A DNA stretch of 64,000 nucleotides from CAYZJB01 sp964478735. Lineage in GTDB: Bacteria; CLD3; SB21. The position numbers and the translations under genes were made by a program. This document shows, piece by piece, positions 1-8,784 of the stretch (position 1 is the first letter of the stretch; each line of letters starts with the position of its first letter). The notes below the pieces were generated by a model, which was given only the letters and a program-made list of their open reading frames with translations, did not search any database and had not been told where the DNA came from. The stretch covers positions 1 to 64,000 of the forward strand of contig CAYZJB010000010.1 in the NCBI GenBank assembly GCA_964478735.1, given 5' to 3'.

Positions 1-28
1 GTCGATTGAATGTCGATCGATTCGATGC

Positions 29-1855
29 TCAGGGCCGGGATACAATCAAATCGTCGAATGTGACGTGTACTTCCGGTAATACGGCAAAACCGATACTGCC
101 TTTCCCGAATGTCGAATCCTGAACGCGGGCAACTTCCGTATCGTTGATGAAAAAGACGTGCTGATCGCCGACGGCACGAATACGCAGGCGATTGATTCCG
201 TTAAGCGCAATGGCACTCGATCGTGCCCAGTCGTGCAAATATTCCCAGTTGCCATAATGGTATTTGCCGATGCAGAATTGCCCGTCACCGTTGATAAAGA
301 AAATATACGAGTCGTTCGGTCCAAAAATGCGGTACATCAAGCCATAACCGGAAACCGAAGAGCCTTCCAACCATCGGGTCGTGACCGTTACGTCAATGTC
401 GGAATACGGTTTTTCGAGCCACGCCGAACTGCCGAATTCCGGGTCGTAAATGTGATACTCACCGTCCCGTATGTAGTTGTATGCATCTTCGTACCAACCG
501 TTGCTCGCCCGGAAATCTTCAGCCAGCAGGATGTTGGCCTGCGGGTTATGCTTCCGCTTCCGAGAGGCTCCGGAACGCCAGTCGCTCCATTCCGAGCGGA
601 CGCGATCCTTGTTGAACCGGCTGCCGATATTGAGGTAATCGCTGTCGAAGGTCCCGTTGCTGTCGTCGTCGGCCCATCCGATCTGGCCGGTCGTAAACGG
701 GCACAGGGTCGGTTCGTTGTTTTTCATCAGGCAAGGCTCATTGATCATCCCGCCGTCCTCATGATTTCCGTTTTGAACGTTTAGGCGGCCGGAACGTTCG
801 TCCGCGTGGCTGACGCCTTTGTATTCATCGAGCGCGTTAAAAACGTGACCGGTTTCGTGCGCAACAACCTTCCAGACCTGATTGAAGCCCCAGCCGTTAC
901 ACTTATTGGAAATTACCATGTACGGTCCGCCGAGATACGCCCAGGCAATCCCTGATTGGTGATGGAAATATCCATCTTCGTCGTTGGTACTTGGTACGAC
1001 ATAGATGACAAAAGCCCAGTCGGTTTTGTACTTATCCCGCAGATCGTTGGCAAACTCGCGGTTGAGCGTATATTCCTCGGCGCCTTTGTAACCCAGGCTT
1101 TCCATACATTCGGTGATCCACAGGACGCTTTCGTCCTTGGTGCGATGGATCGGTTCGTACCGGGTATTCATCGTGTGGATCTCGTACGTCCAGGTCAGGC
1201 CGGCTTTATATCCGCCGGTTTCGGCCCACCAGTCGAGACCGGTGTGGATCTGGGCGAGCACGTCTTCTTTGTCTTCCTGCGTCCATGATTCCGTTTTTCG
1301 ATCCAGTTTGCCGTTGCTTTCGACAAAGACGACTCCGACGGCGACACTTCCCATCAGGTATTCGCTCGTCAGGTAGAAATTTTTCTGGCCACGCAGGATG
1401 AATTTTGTATTGGTCTGATCGAGATCAGGAGCGCGTTTGGTGTTATGGTCCTGTTCGCCTTTCGGTTCATCACCGCGTGTCACAAAGGAGGAGGTAAACT
1501 GAATATTCCAGGTATGCAGAATCAAGTGATCCTGTGGGTGGGCCGTCCCGGTGACGGAAACTTTTTTGTCGGTCAGAGCGAGGACAAACGGTTGTTTGCG
1601 TAATTCGGTCTCGGCATCCGGTGTGACGTAGGCTTCCATGTAATGGGGAGGCCACACGTGCAGAACGTGCCCTCCCTTCTGCTCGATCATTTCCTGAAGG
1701 CGGTGGAGGGACTCGACGCCGACCGAATCACACGTGATCCACATCCGCTTACCCTCAAAAAGCGATTGCGAAAAGGAGGAAGTCGCTACCAGACAAAAGC
1801 CGCAAAAGAAAATAACGGCTATCTTCGGTCCGCCCCTACGATTCGGTCCGCTCAC
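29..1855 (-). CDS. Secreted zinc metalloprotease with C-terminal LamG-like domain
   Basis: Predicted exported metalloprotease of about 608 residues. A hydrophobic signal segment (IAVIFFCGFCLVATSSF) lies near the N-terminus when translation starts at the GTG at 1855. The open frame continues further upstream, but that part lies inside the preceding gene and is basic and low-complexity, so I reject it. HETGHVFNALDEY at about residues 333-345 supplies the HExxH zinc ligands and catalytic Glu. The last ~165 residues (from ILLAEDF) look like a beta-sandwich of the LamG / 3-keto-disaccharide hydrolase type, possibly binding polysaccharide. The start overlaps the upstream phosphatase gene by 20 bases in another frame, which suggests coupled expression. 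No clear ribosome-binding site is visible. Substrate unknown; the peptidase call rests on the zinc motif. Confidence 0.75.
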   Translation of the reverse strand: MSGPNRRGGPKIAVIFFCGFCLVATSSFSQSLFEGKRMWITCDSVGVESLHRLQEMIEQKGGHVLHVWPPHYMEAYVTPDAETELRKQPFVLALTDKKVSVTGTAHPQDHLILHTWNIQFTSSFVTRGDEPKGEQDHNTKRAPDLDQTNTKFILRGQKNFYLTSEYLMGSVAVGVVFVESNGKLDRKTESWTQEDKEDVLAQIHTGLDWWAETGGYKAGLTWTYEIHTMNTRYEPIHRTKDESVLWITECMESLGYKGAEEYTLNREFANDLRDKYKTDWAFVIYVVPSTNDEDGYFHHQSGIAWAYLGGPYMVISNKCNGWGFNQVWKVVAHETGHVFNALDEYKGVSHADERSGRLNVQNGNHEDGGMINEPCLMKNNEPTLCPFTTGQIGWADDDSNGTFDSDYLNIGSRFNKDRVRSEWSDWRSGASRKRKHNPQANILLAEDFRASNGWYEDAYNYIRDGEYHIYDPEFGSSAWLEKPYSDIDVTVTTRWLEGSSVSGYGLMYRIFGPNDSYIFFINGDGQFCIGKYHYGNWEYLHDWARSSAIALNGINRLRIRAVGDQHVFFINDTEVARVQDSTFGKGSIGFAVLPEVHVTFDDLIVSRP

Positions 1856-4409
1856 TCGGCTGCGGTTGAGTTTTTTCTTCGGTCGGTTGTTGTCGTTGTT
1901 TGATGATTTGCTGTACAAGGGAGTCCGTTGCCGTCGAATCGGATTTGATGACCTGGCCGTCCATGGTAACCAGGGGCGTACCGGGCATCTTGAATTGGCG
2001 CCGCCCACGCGTTCGCTGCGTGACAAACGCTTTTCGTTTTTCTGCGGTATTGAGCCGCATGCGAACAAGTTCGTCGTAAATACGCTTTTCTGGTATTTTG
2101 GTAAATCCGTAGGCTTCGGAATCGAGAAGATCGCTGATGACCTTCGGACCGGCCTCCGGATTTTCCCTGATGATGTTCATGATCTTCGCGCGTTGTTGAA
2201 TGCTGAGATGTTTGAGTTCAACGGTCGCATCTTCTTCCTTGACTTTCAGTCCTTCCATGCCGAATTCATCAAATTTTTTCTTCCACTTGTAATAGGTCGA
2301 CGTGGACACACCGGCTTTTTTGCATGCATCCTTTATGCTGACGCCGGACGCGATCGCGTCGAAAAGGTTTTTGCGCAAATTAAAGATCACGTCGCCCGCC
2401 ATCATGTTGTCCTTGATGGCGACGAAGGTGATATCGTCGTTTTGCGGAGCGCCCTGCGTGAACGTTAAGATTTCCTGGCGCATGTTCTCGACAAATTCCC
2501 TGGCACTGCAATGGGCGTGTTTTCGGATGGACTCGAGGAACCGTTCCTCTCCAAAGAGATCCCGCGCGGGATTCATGGCTTCCGTGATGCCGTCGGTGTA
2601 CGCGATCAGGATGTCGTCTTCCTGCAGACGCAGCGTGTCGATTTCGATGGCCTTGCCGAAAAGCGTACGGTCGGGCAGGGAAATGCCGACGGGAAATCCC
2701 TTTGGATTGAGGTAGTACGTCTGGTCCGTCGAGCTGCGGTGCAGGATCATCGGATTGTGTCCTGCACTGGCATAGTGGATGCGCCGGTTGCGCGAGTCGA
2801 GGATGATGTAAAACATCGTGACGAACATGCCTTTTTTCATGTCATCGACGACGAAATCGTTGACCTTGGCGAGGACCTCGCCGGGATTTTTATTACCTCT
2901 TGCTTCGAGACGCAGCGCCGTTCGAATCATCGTCATCACGAGCGAGCCGGGGACACCTTTACCGGACACGTCGGCCACTACGATTCCAACCGTTCGGTCG
3001 TCCACAATCACAAAATCAAATAAATCGCCTCCGACTTCTTTGGCTGATTCGTAGTGGGTGGCCAGATCGTATCCTTCGACTTGCGGGAAAGACAACGGTA
3101 GCAGCATGTGCTGAATTTCCTGCGCGACCTGAATTTCCTTCTGCAATTCTTTTTGCTGCACGAGGCCGATCTGGGCCTTTCGGAACTTCGTTGCCATTTC
3201 GCTGAAGGCCTGGGCGATTTCACCGACTTCATTGGACGTGTCGATGTCGACGTCGTCGGACACGGTTTCATGTCCGGCGGTACGAATCCAGTCGGTCAGA
3301 CGCTGGAACGGGCTGATGATCCGGGCCACGAGCAGGGCGATGCCGCCGTAACCGACCATGAGGGTAAACAATGCGATCGACAGGGCGATCAACCGTGTTG
3401 CAAGCAGGGCTTCTTCGATACGATCTTCGGTCGTCAACACATGGGCGTAACCGAGCAGATTCTGCGGATCGACCTGGTTATTGCGGTACACGGGCGTGAC
3501 GATGTCGTATACCATCTGGCCGTCGAATTCATAACGGTACGCTTTAGCGCTTCGAAGCAGCGCCTGAGGCACGGTGGAGGTATCGTTGACGGCGTCGGTT
3601 TCGAATTCAACCTCACGCGGGTTATCGGGCAGGGTGAAAATTCCCAGCGTCCGCCGCTCTGACGAGGCAAAAATATGCATGGTCGTGTCTACGATGTACA
3701 GGCTGTGGAGCAATGGATTGTCTTTTTTCAACGCCAGCGCAATTTCAAAAATCGCGAGGTCGTCAAATTGAGCCATGTCGTCCGCACTTGACGTGGACAG
3801 CGTCGCGGAAACTGCACGAACCCGCTGGAGCAGGGCGGAACGTGTGCTGTCGAGTTGCATCGGAGCGAAAATGAAATAGCCGACGAGCACCAGCAGCGTC
3901 AAAGCCGATGCCGACACGATCGCATAACGGTTTTTGAGGTTGATTTGCTTCAGGACGTTGCTTGCTTTTCGGGCCGGTTGGGTCCGGTTTTTGATCAGCC
4001 GCAGTTCGTTGCCTTCGGACGTGACGTGATACTCGATCTCGTCCATGAGCTTCTGCAGCATGAAAATACCGAGTCCGCCCTTCTTTCCGATTTTCACGTA
4101 TTCCGCCATGTCGGGGGCTTTCGCGCTGCGAGGATCGAAGGTGCGGCCCTGATCGATGATACATATGGTCAAACTCGTGCTTTTGGCGATGGCGCGCAGC
4201 GTGACGTAGTTGGGTCCGGGTATGTCTCGGTACGCGTGGCGTATGACGTTGGTGACTGCTTCATCCGTCGCCAGCTTGAGCGTTCCGATGACTTTATCGT
4301 CGAAACCGTGTTTCTGCCCGACGGTGATGACGAATTCCCGTGTCTTGGCGAGGTACGCCATATCGGCGGGAACTTTGATTTCGTCTTTAACGGTTTGTTT
4401 GAACAGCAT
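1836..4409 (-). CDS. RsbW-like ATPase / HAMP / SpoIIE phosphatase with C-terminal HTH
   Basis: An 857-residue signalling protein. Residues 1-140 resemble an RsbW/SpoIIAB anti-sigma kinase: N-box DEAVTNVIRHAY (49-60), a DQG box (86-88) and a glycine-rich GKKGGLGIFML. Then come a membrane helix (162-183), an extracytoplasmic sensor region, a second helix (338-362), HAMP (363-415), a short coiled coil and a PP2C/SpoIIE phosphatase (about 447-665) with GGDLFDF, ADVSGKG, YTDGITE and NDDIT metal-site motifs. Such phosphatases usually end there. This one continues with 189 residues that begin with a transposase-like helix-turn-helix (692-720) and end in a Gln/Lys-rich tail. An AAGGA sits just upstream of ATG codons at residues 669-670, so a separate HTH product is possible. 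Expected role: stress or growth-phase partner switching with STAS proteins. Confidence 0.88.
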   Translation of the reverse strand: MLFKQTVKDEIKVPADMAYLAKTREFVITVGQKHGFDDKVIGTLKLATDEAVTNVIRHAYRDIPGPNYVTLRAIAKSTSLTICIIDQGRTFDPRSAKAPDMAEYVKIGKKGGLGIFMLQKLMDEIEYHVTSEGNELRLIKNRTQPARKASNVLKQINLKNRYAIVSASALTLLVLVGYFIFAPMQLDSTRSALLQRVRAVSATLSTSSADDMAQFDDLAIFEIALALKKDNPLLHSLYIVDTTMHIFASSERRTLGIFTLPDNPREVEFETDAVNDTSTVPQALLRSAKAYRYEFDGQMVYDIVTPVYRNNQVDPQNLLGYAHVLTTEDRIEEALLATRLIALSIALFTLMVGYGGIALLVARIISPFQRLTDWIRTAGHETVSDDVDIDTSNEVGEIAQAFSEMATKFRKAQIGLVQQKELQKEIQVAQEIQHMLLPLSFPQVEGYDLATHYESAKEVGGDLFDFVIVDDRTVGIVVADVSGKGVPGSLVMTMIRTALRLEARGNKNPGEVLAKVNDFVVDDMKKGMFVTMFYIILDSRNRRIHYASAGHNPMILHRSSTDQTYYLNPKGFPVGISLPDRTLFGKAIEIDTLRLQEDDILIAYTDGITEAMNPARDLFGEERFLESIRKHAHCSAREFVENMRQEILTFTQGAPQNDDITFVAIKDNMMAGDVIFNLRKNLFDAIASGVSIKDACKKAGVSTSTYYKWKKKFDEFGMEGLKVKEEDATVELKHLSIQQRAKIMNIIRENPEAGPKVISDLLDSEAYGFTKIPEKRIYDELVRMRLNTAEKRKAFVTQRTRGRRQFKMPGTPLVTMDGQVIKSDSTATDSLVQQIIKQRQQPTEEKTQPQPSERTES

Positions 4410-4412
4410 CGA

Positions 4413-6335
4413 TTATTTCTTGGGTCGGAGTAGCTGTTGCTGCTGGCGCATCTGCTCTTCCGCTTTTTCGACGGCGTTTAGCACGCGTTTGTTGTACGGA
4501 TCGACTTCGAGAATCTGGTTCCAGATTTTGATCGCCTGTTCATACTTGCCTTCGACATAGAGGTCGACGCCCTGCAGATACATTTTTTCGGAGCTTCCTT
4601 CGAGCGTTTTGAACGTGGCGAACGCACGGACGATGGCTTTTTTGTGATATTCACGGACCGTCGCGTTGTTGGGCTCGAGCAGAAGCGCTTTTTCAAACAG
4701 CTCCATGGCCGCCTGATAATCCTGCCGCTGATACGCATCGAGACCGTTCCGCGTCGATTCGAGGAAGGTTAGGCGATTGTTGATCCGTTTCAGTTCGGTG
4801 TCGATCTCGCGCTGGACGGTTTGATTGGTCGGATCGAGGCTGCGGGCCTCGGTCAAAAGTTTCAACGCTTCGGAGAAATTATTGGCCGCCGCCGAGGCCC
4901 GGGCCCGTGCGATGAAGCTGCCGATTCGCTTGTCGAGCAGGTCGCGCGTTTCCGCCATGGCTTTCAGCACTTCGGGATTATTGGGCGACCGGTCGAGTGC
5001 GTTCTGGAAATCGTTCAAGGCGGCGATATAATCACCCTTTTGAACGTTGCCGTAGCCCTGCTTGAAAAAGTCGCGGACAACTTTGTCGTTTTCGGTGATC
5101 CGGACCGAGCGGGCCGTGTCTTCAAGTTGAGTGGCCAGCTGCTGGTCCATGAGAACATTGATGCTGTCGAGGAACATCTTGGCTTCTTCGTTTGCCGGGT
5201 CGAGTGCGGAAACCTGCTCCCATTCCACGAGCGCGGGCAGCAGTTTACCCTGCCGGAAGAGGTCGGTTCCGACCGCGCGATGTTCCTTCAATGCCTTCTG
5301 CCGGTTGGCCTCGGCCGTACGCGTGATCAGACGCTGGTCTTCTTCGAGCCGGCGGTTTTTCGCGATCTGGATTTGTTCTTCGATCGTTTTACCGAAGTGA
5401 ACCGTCAGGGTGACACGATGGAATGACTGGCCCGCCTGGCTTCCAAGATTGAGCGCATAGTCGACGTGGTATTTCTGGTATTGAGTAAACTCGGTTCCAA
5501 GACCGACGGCGAATGTTCCGTTGTCGAAACCGGCACGTGCGACCACGAATTTATGGAACATGAATTCGCTCCCGACGTGAAACGCGACCGGACGAAATTG
5601 ACCTTTGGTAACATCGGTTGTAAGTGTCAGCCGTCGAACCTGGTCGTCGCCGAAAAGAAAATGCTTGGCGATGCCGAATTTTGCGCTCCATGGATAGGTG
5701 TCGCGCGTGTCATTCTGTCGGATGCTAGGTTGAACAACGTTCTGTACGCTTAGACCAAAGGACAGATCACGAAGCGCAGGAGATTCAAATTCCGGTCGAT
5801 ACAATAACCCGACATCCATTCCGGTACCGATGTCACTCGAACTTCCGCCTTCAAAATAGCTAGCAAGACGTACCGCCTTGAAAGTTGTGCCCAGAGATAG
5901 TCCGAACCAAGGCAGTTTTTTCCCGTAAGACAGATAAAACTCGTACTGACTCCATGTTGCCGGGCCGACGAATAAGCCGTCACCATTCGTTTCGTCAATT
6001 CCCGAAACTGCAACTCTGGCGACTCCTAACCCGATGGTACCAAACGACACAAAGGGATAAGCGAACGTGGCAAAGTTCGAATACGCTCCTCCGAATAGCG
6101 TCGCGTGATAAACGGATATGTTGGATTGGGGAATGTAATCAAGTCCCGCCGGGTTCCAGATGATGGCGGAACCGTCATTGGCGAGTGCCGTGAAAGCCTG
6201 GCCGAATCCCTGCGCACGTGCGCCTAAACCCGCTTCAAGGAAGATACTTTCCGTTCCGGCGCTCTGACCGTACGCCGTCGCCACAACGACAAAGTACAAC
6301 ATCGTCAGTCGGATATGAATACCCTGAGAACGCAT
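4413..6335 (-). CDS. PorV/PorQ-type outer-membrane protein fused to TPR domain
   Basis: A 640-residue exported protein. The start at 6335 places a signal peptide (hydrophobic LTMLYFVVVATAYGQS) at the N-terminus; an ATG at 6401 would add a 22-residue charged extension. The first ~300 residues match the PorV/PorQ (UPF0164) barrel pattern: GLGARAQGFGQAFTALAND followed by SAIIWNPAGL. The C-terminal half carries TPR-like repeats (GNVQKGDYIAALNDFQNAL, RQDYQAAMELFEKALLLEP, VEGKYEQAIKIWNQILEVD), presumably periplasmic. It ends 3 bases before the RsbW/SpoIIE gene, so the two are likely co-transcribed. PorV proteins help type IX secretion export in Bacteroidota, but nothing here proves a type IX system. 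The C-terminal TPR extension is not part of ordinary PorV. Confidence 0.82.
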   Translation of the reverse strand: MRSQGIHIRLTMLYFVVVATAYGQSAGTESIFLEAGLGARAQGFGQAFTALANDGSAIIWNPAGLDYIPQSNISVYHATLFGGAYSNFATFAYPFVSFGTIGLGVARVAVSGIDETNGDGLFVGPATWSQYEFYLSYGKKLPWFGLSLGTTFKAVRLASYFEGGSSSDIGTGMDVGLLYRPEFESPALRDLSFGLSVQNVVQPSIRQNDTRDTYPWSAKFGIAKHFLFGDDQVRRLTLTTDVTKGQFRPVAFHVGSEFMFHKFVVARAGFDNGTFAVGLGTEFTQYQKYHVDYALNLGSQAGQSFHRVTLTVHFGKTIEEQIQIAKNRRLEEDQRLITRTAEANRQKALKEHRAVGTDLFRQGKLLPALVEWEQVSALDPANEEAKMFLDSINVLMDQQLATQLEDTARSVRITENDKVVRDFFKQGYGNVQKGDYIAALNDFQNALDRSPNNPEVLKAMAETRDLLDKRIGSFIARARASAAANNFSEALKLLTEARSLDPTNQTVQREIDTELKRINNRLTFLESTRNGLDAYQRQDYQAAMELFEKALLLEPNNATVREYHKKAIVRAFATFKTLEGSSEKMYLQGVDLYVEGKYEQAIKIWNQILEVDPYNKRVLNAVEKAEEQMRQQQQLLRPKK

Positions 6336-6424
6336 TGGGATGAGGTAGGGATCCTTTTTGCTTTCAAAAAAAATAACCGAAAGGCCGCGCAATAGCAACA
6401 AAAATAGCTATTTCCGAAGGGGCT

Positions 6425-7783
6425 TCAGCCTTGAATTTTCAGCAGTTCGAGGTGTTTGGACTGCTGTTGGAATATCTTCTCGGCATCGCCTTTTTTGGCA
6501 CGGAAGGTGACGCGCATCGTGCCGTCTGCTTCCGCCGCATCGAGGATGGTCGAGAGATGACGGAGCGTCGCATAAAGTTTTCCGTCGGTAACCGGAAATA
6601 CGATCTCGTGTTCGACGTATTCTTTCTGCATTTCGCGGATCACGGCCGTTCGAAGCTGGTCTAGACCGATCTCACGCGCGGCGCTGAGAAAAACCGCCTG
6701 TGGGAATTGCCGGTGCAGGTTGTCCAGCTTTTCTTCGTCGTCCACGCGGTCGAGCTTGTTGAATGCCAGCAGTGCCGACAGCGGTGACGCGCCCAGTTCC
6801 GTCAGCACGCCGTTGACCGTATCCATCTGATCCATAAAATGGACGTTGTGAAGATCGATGACGTGGATAAGCAGATCGGCGTCGCGGACTTCTTCCAGCG
6901 TCGATCGGAACGACGCGACAAGGCTGTGCGGCAATTTCCGGATAAAACCGACCGTGTCCGTGACGATGCACGGATGATCGCGATCCATATACACGCGCCG
7001 CGACGTGGCATCGAGCGTGGCAAAAAGCCGGTCCTCGACGTGAACGTCGGATCGCGACAGGGCGTTGAGCAGCGTGGATTTTCCGGCGTTCGTATAACCG
7101 ACAAGAGCGACTCGGAAGACGTCATGCCGGCTCTGCCGCTGGGTCTCGCGCTGGCGTTCGATCTTCTTCAGTTCGTCTTTCAAAATCGCGATACGATTTC
7201 CGATCAGACGACGGTCGGTTTCCAGCTGGGTTTCACCGGGACCTTTGGTAAACACTCCGCCGCCCGTCTGGCGCTCGAGGTGCGTCCAGATACGCGTCAG
7301 CCGCGGCAGAAGGTACTGGAGTTGCGCCAGTTCGACCTGTGTCTTCGATTCCCGCGTTTTGGCCCGTTTAGCAAAAATATCGAGGATCAACGCACTGCGG
7401 TCGATGACCCGCTTTTTTACGGCTTTTTCGATATTTTTGGATTGAGCCGGCGAGAGATCGTCGTCGAAAATGATGACGTCGATGGCGTTTTCCGCAACGG
7501 CGCGAGCAATCTCATGAACCTTGCCTTTGCCGACGAACGTCGAAGGATCGAGGTGCCGGATGTTTTGTGTGACGCTTTCGACGACGTCGACGCCGGCCGT
7601 GTCGGCCAGCAGCGCGAGTTCCTCCAGTGAGTCTTCCACGGGAATCCGGTTCCGACCCTGAATGTGCGTTCCGACCAAGAGGGCGCGCTCCCGGGGGACC
7701 TGAGTGTCATGAATTTTTTTCAATAGGACAATCGCTTGCTTTTCTGAACGCGCTCTGTTAAATATCAATCTAAACAAGGCCAT
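6425..7783 (-). CDS. hflX: GTPase HflX
   Basis: Ribosome-associated GTPase of about 452 residues that splits stalled or stressed 70S ribosomes. The HflX signature GPGETQLE is at 181-188. The G domain has G1 GYTNAGKS (229-236), G3 DTVGF (276-280) and a G4 NKLD. The N-terminal region (SPAQSKNIEKAVKKRVIDRS) is the nucleotide-binding HflX N-domain, followed by a coiled linker. I place the start at the ATG at 7783 (MALFRLIFNR); the frame runs upstream to 7918 but into the divergent gene. Only 20 bases separate this start codon from the divergent start at 7804, so at least one promoter must lie inside a neighbouring coding region. Length is normal for the family. Confidence 0.95.
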   Translation of the reverse strand: MALFRLIFNRARSEKQAIVLLKKIHDTQVPRERALLVGTHIQGRNRIPVEDSLEELALLADTAGVDVVESVTQNIRHLDPSTFVGKGKVHEIARAVAENAIDVIIFDDDLSPAQSKNIEKAVKKRVIDRSALILDIFAKRAKTRESKTQVELAQLQYLLPRLTRIWTHLERQTGGGVFTKGPGETQLETDRRLIGNRIAILKDELKKIERQRETQRQSRHDVFRVALVGYTNAGKSTLLNALSRSDVHVEDRLFATLDATSRRVYMDRDHPCIVTDTVGFIRKLPHSLVASFRSTLEEVRDADLLIHVIDLHNVHFMDQMDTVNGVLTELGASPLSALLAFNKLDRVDDEEKLDNLHRQFPQAVFLSAAREIGLDQLRTAVIREMQKEYVEHEIVFPVTDGKLYATLRHLSTILDAAEADGTMRVTFRAKKGDAEKIFQQQSKHLELLKIQG

Positions 7784-7803
7784 GATGGAATTCAATCCTG
7801 CCG

Positions 7804-8784
7804 ATGAAAGCCCGGCGCCGAAAGGCCCAGCGCTCCACTGAAGATCCCGCCAGTCCGTTTCACGATGTGCTCTCGCAGGAAGGAGAAATCCGTTCGGCGT
7901 ACACGAGACTGCAGGCATGCCGGATGGAAAGGTCTCGTCTCGAAGCCGACCGGAAAGAATTCGATGAACTCAGCGCGGGGATTGAAGAACTTCAGAACAT
8001 CATTGCCAAACTCGAGGCCGAGTCGCGGATGCACCTGGCGGTACTCGATGCGCGCGTGTCCGAGTTGCGCCTGATGGCATCGGACGCGGTTCGTCTCGAA
8101 AAAGAGCGTCGGCAAGCGCTTCGCGACGTCAATAAAATCGTCAAAAACCGCGAGCATTTTTTGGAAGTACGGGATCGTGGAATCTTTGTAAAATTCCAGC
8201 TCGAACGGCTGGAGACGAAATTAAATCAACTGCGTTTAGAAATCGGAATGGAAAAAAGCCGGATCGATAAAATGGCAAAGGCCGGCGTCTGGCGGTGTTC
8301 GGAATGCGGAGCGGAGTTGAGCGACGATCAGTCGCATCAGGTGCGGAGTGACGCGGAGTCGATCCTCGGTCATAAACGACGTCACGTCGAACAGGTCGAA
8401 AAAGAAATAGCGGATCGAGAAATGGAGCGAACGGCGCTGCGAGAGGAATACGTTAAACTGGACCGGCAGCAACAGCTTTTGCCGGCGGCGGCTCAGCGAC
8501 TGGCTCAACTCGACGTGCAGTGGCATCAGGCCAAAGCAGCGGCCGCCCGGCTTCACGCGGCGGAAGACGAAGCGGCACGGGTCAAGTATAAACTGGACAA
8601 CCATCTGATCGCCCGATCGGAACGGCAGGCCGTGGATGAGATGAAAACGAAACGGCAAATGCTGCAATGGGATGCCGATCATGCAAGGCGGCTGGACGAC
8701 GAGATTCGAGAACTCCAGGCGTACGAATGGAAGATCGCTCTGATCGATTACCTGAAAACGTCGGGGGAGGCAACGTCAACATGA
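7804..8784 (+). CDS. Coiled-coil protein with central Rad50-like CxxC zinc hook
   Basis: A 326-residue cytoplasmic protein that is nearly all predicted coiled coil. Two long helical arms (about 20-160 and 180-320; rich in Glu, Arg, Leu) flank WRCSECGAELSDDQ, whose cysteines are residues 165 and 168, almost exactly mid-protein. One CxxC at the apex of two antiparallel arms is the geometry of the Rad50/SbcC zinc hook, where two molecules share one zinc. There is no Walker A or ABC head at either end, so this is not a truncated SbcC. The stop overlaps the next start (ATGA), making it the first gene of a Lol-type ABC operon. Function unknown; a tethering or dimerising role is inference. The alternative is a generic C4 zinc-ribbon protein, but only one CxxC pair is present. 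Confidence 0.75.
   Translation: MKARRRKAQRSTEDPASPFHDVLSQEGEIRSAYTRLQACRMERSRLEADRKEFDELSAGIEELQNIIAKLEAESRMHLAVLDARVSELRLMASDAVRLEKERRQALRDVNKIVKNREHFLEVRDRGIFVKFQLERLETKLNQLRLEIGMEKSRIDKMAKAGVWRCSECGAELSDDQSHQVRSDAESILGHKRRHVEQVEKEIADREMERTALREEYVKLDRQQQLLPAAAQRLAQLDVQWHQAKAAAARLHAAEDEAARVKYKLDNHLIARSERQAVDEMKTKRQMLQWDADHARRLDDEIRELQAYEWKIALIDYLKTSGEATST

Noticed and set aside
1856..2068. N-terminal extension of the metalloprotease up to 2068
   Set aside because: It lies fully within the phosphatase gene, is basic and low-complexity, and would bury the signal peptide.
6391..6412. Inverted repeat AATAGC/GCTATT between hflX and the PorV-type gene as a terminator
   Set aside because: AT-rich six-base arms with a ten-base loop and no following T run on the relevant strand.
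7804..8784. Fragment of an SbcC/Rad50 gene
   Set aside because: Both ends are clean with no Walker motifs, and the hook is central, so it is a complete headless protein rather than a truncated one.
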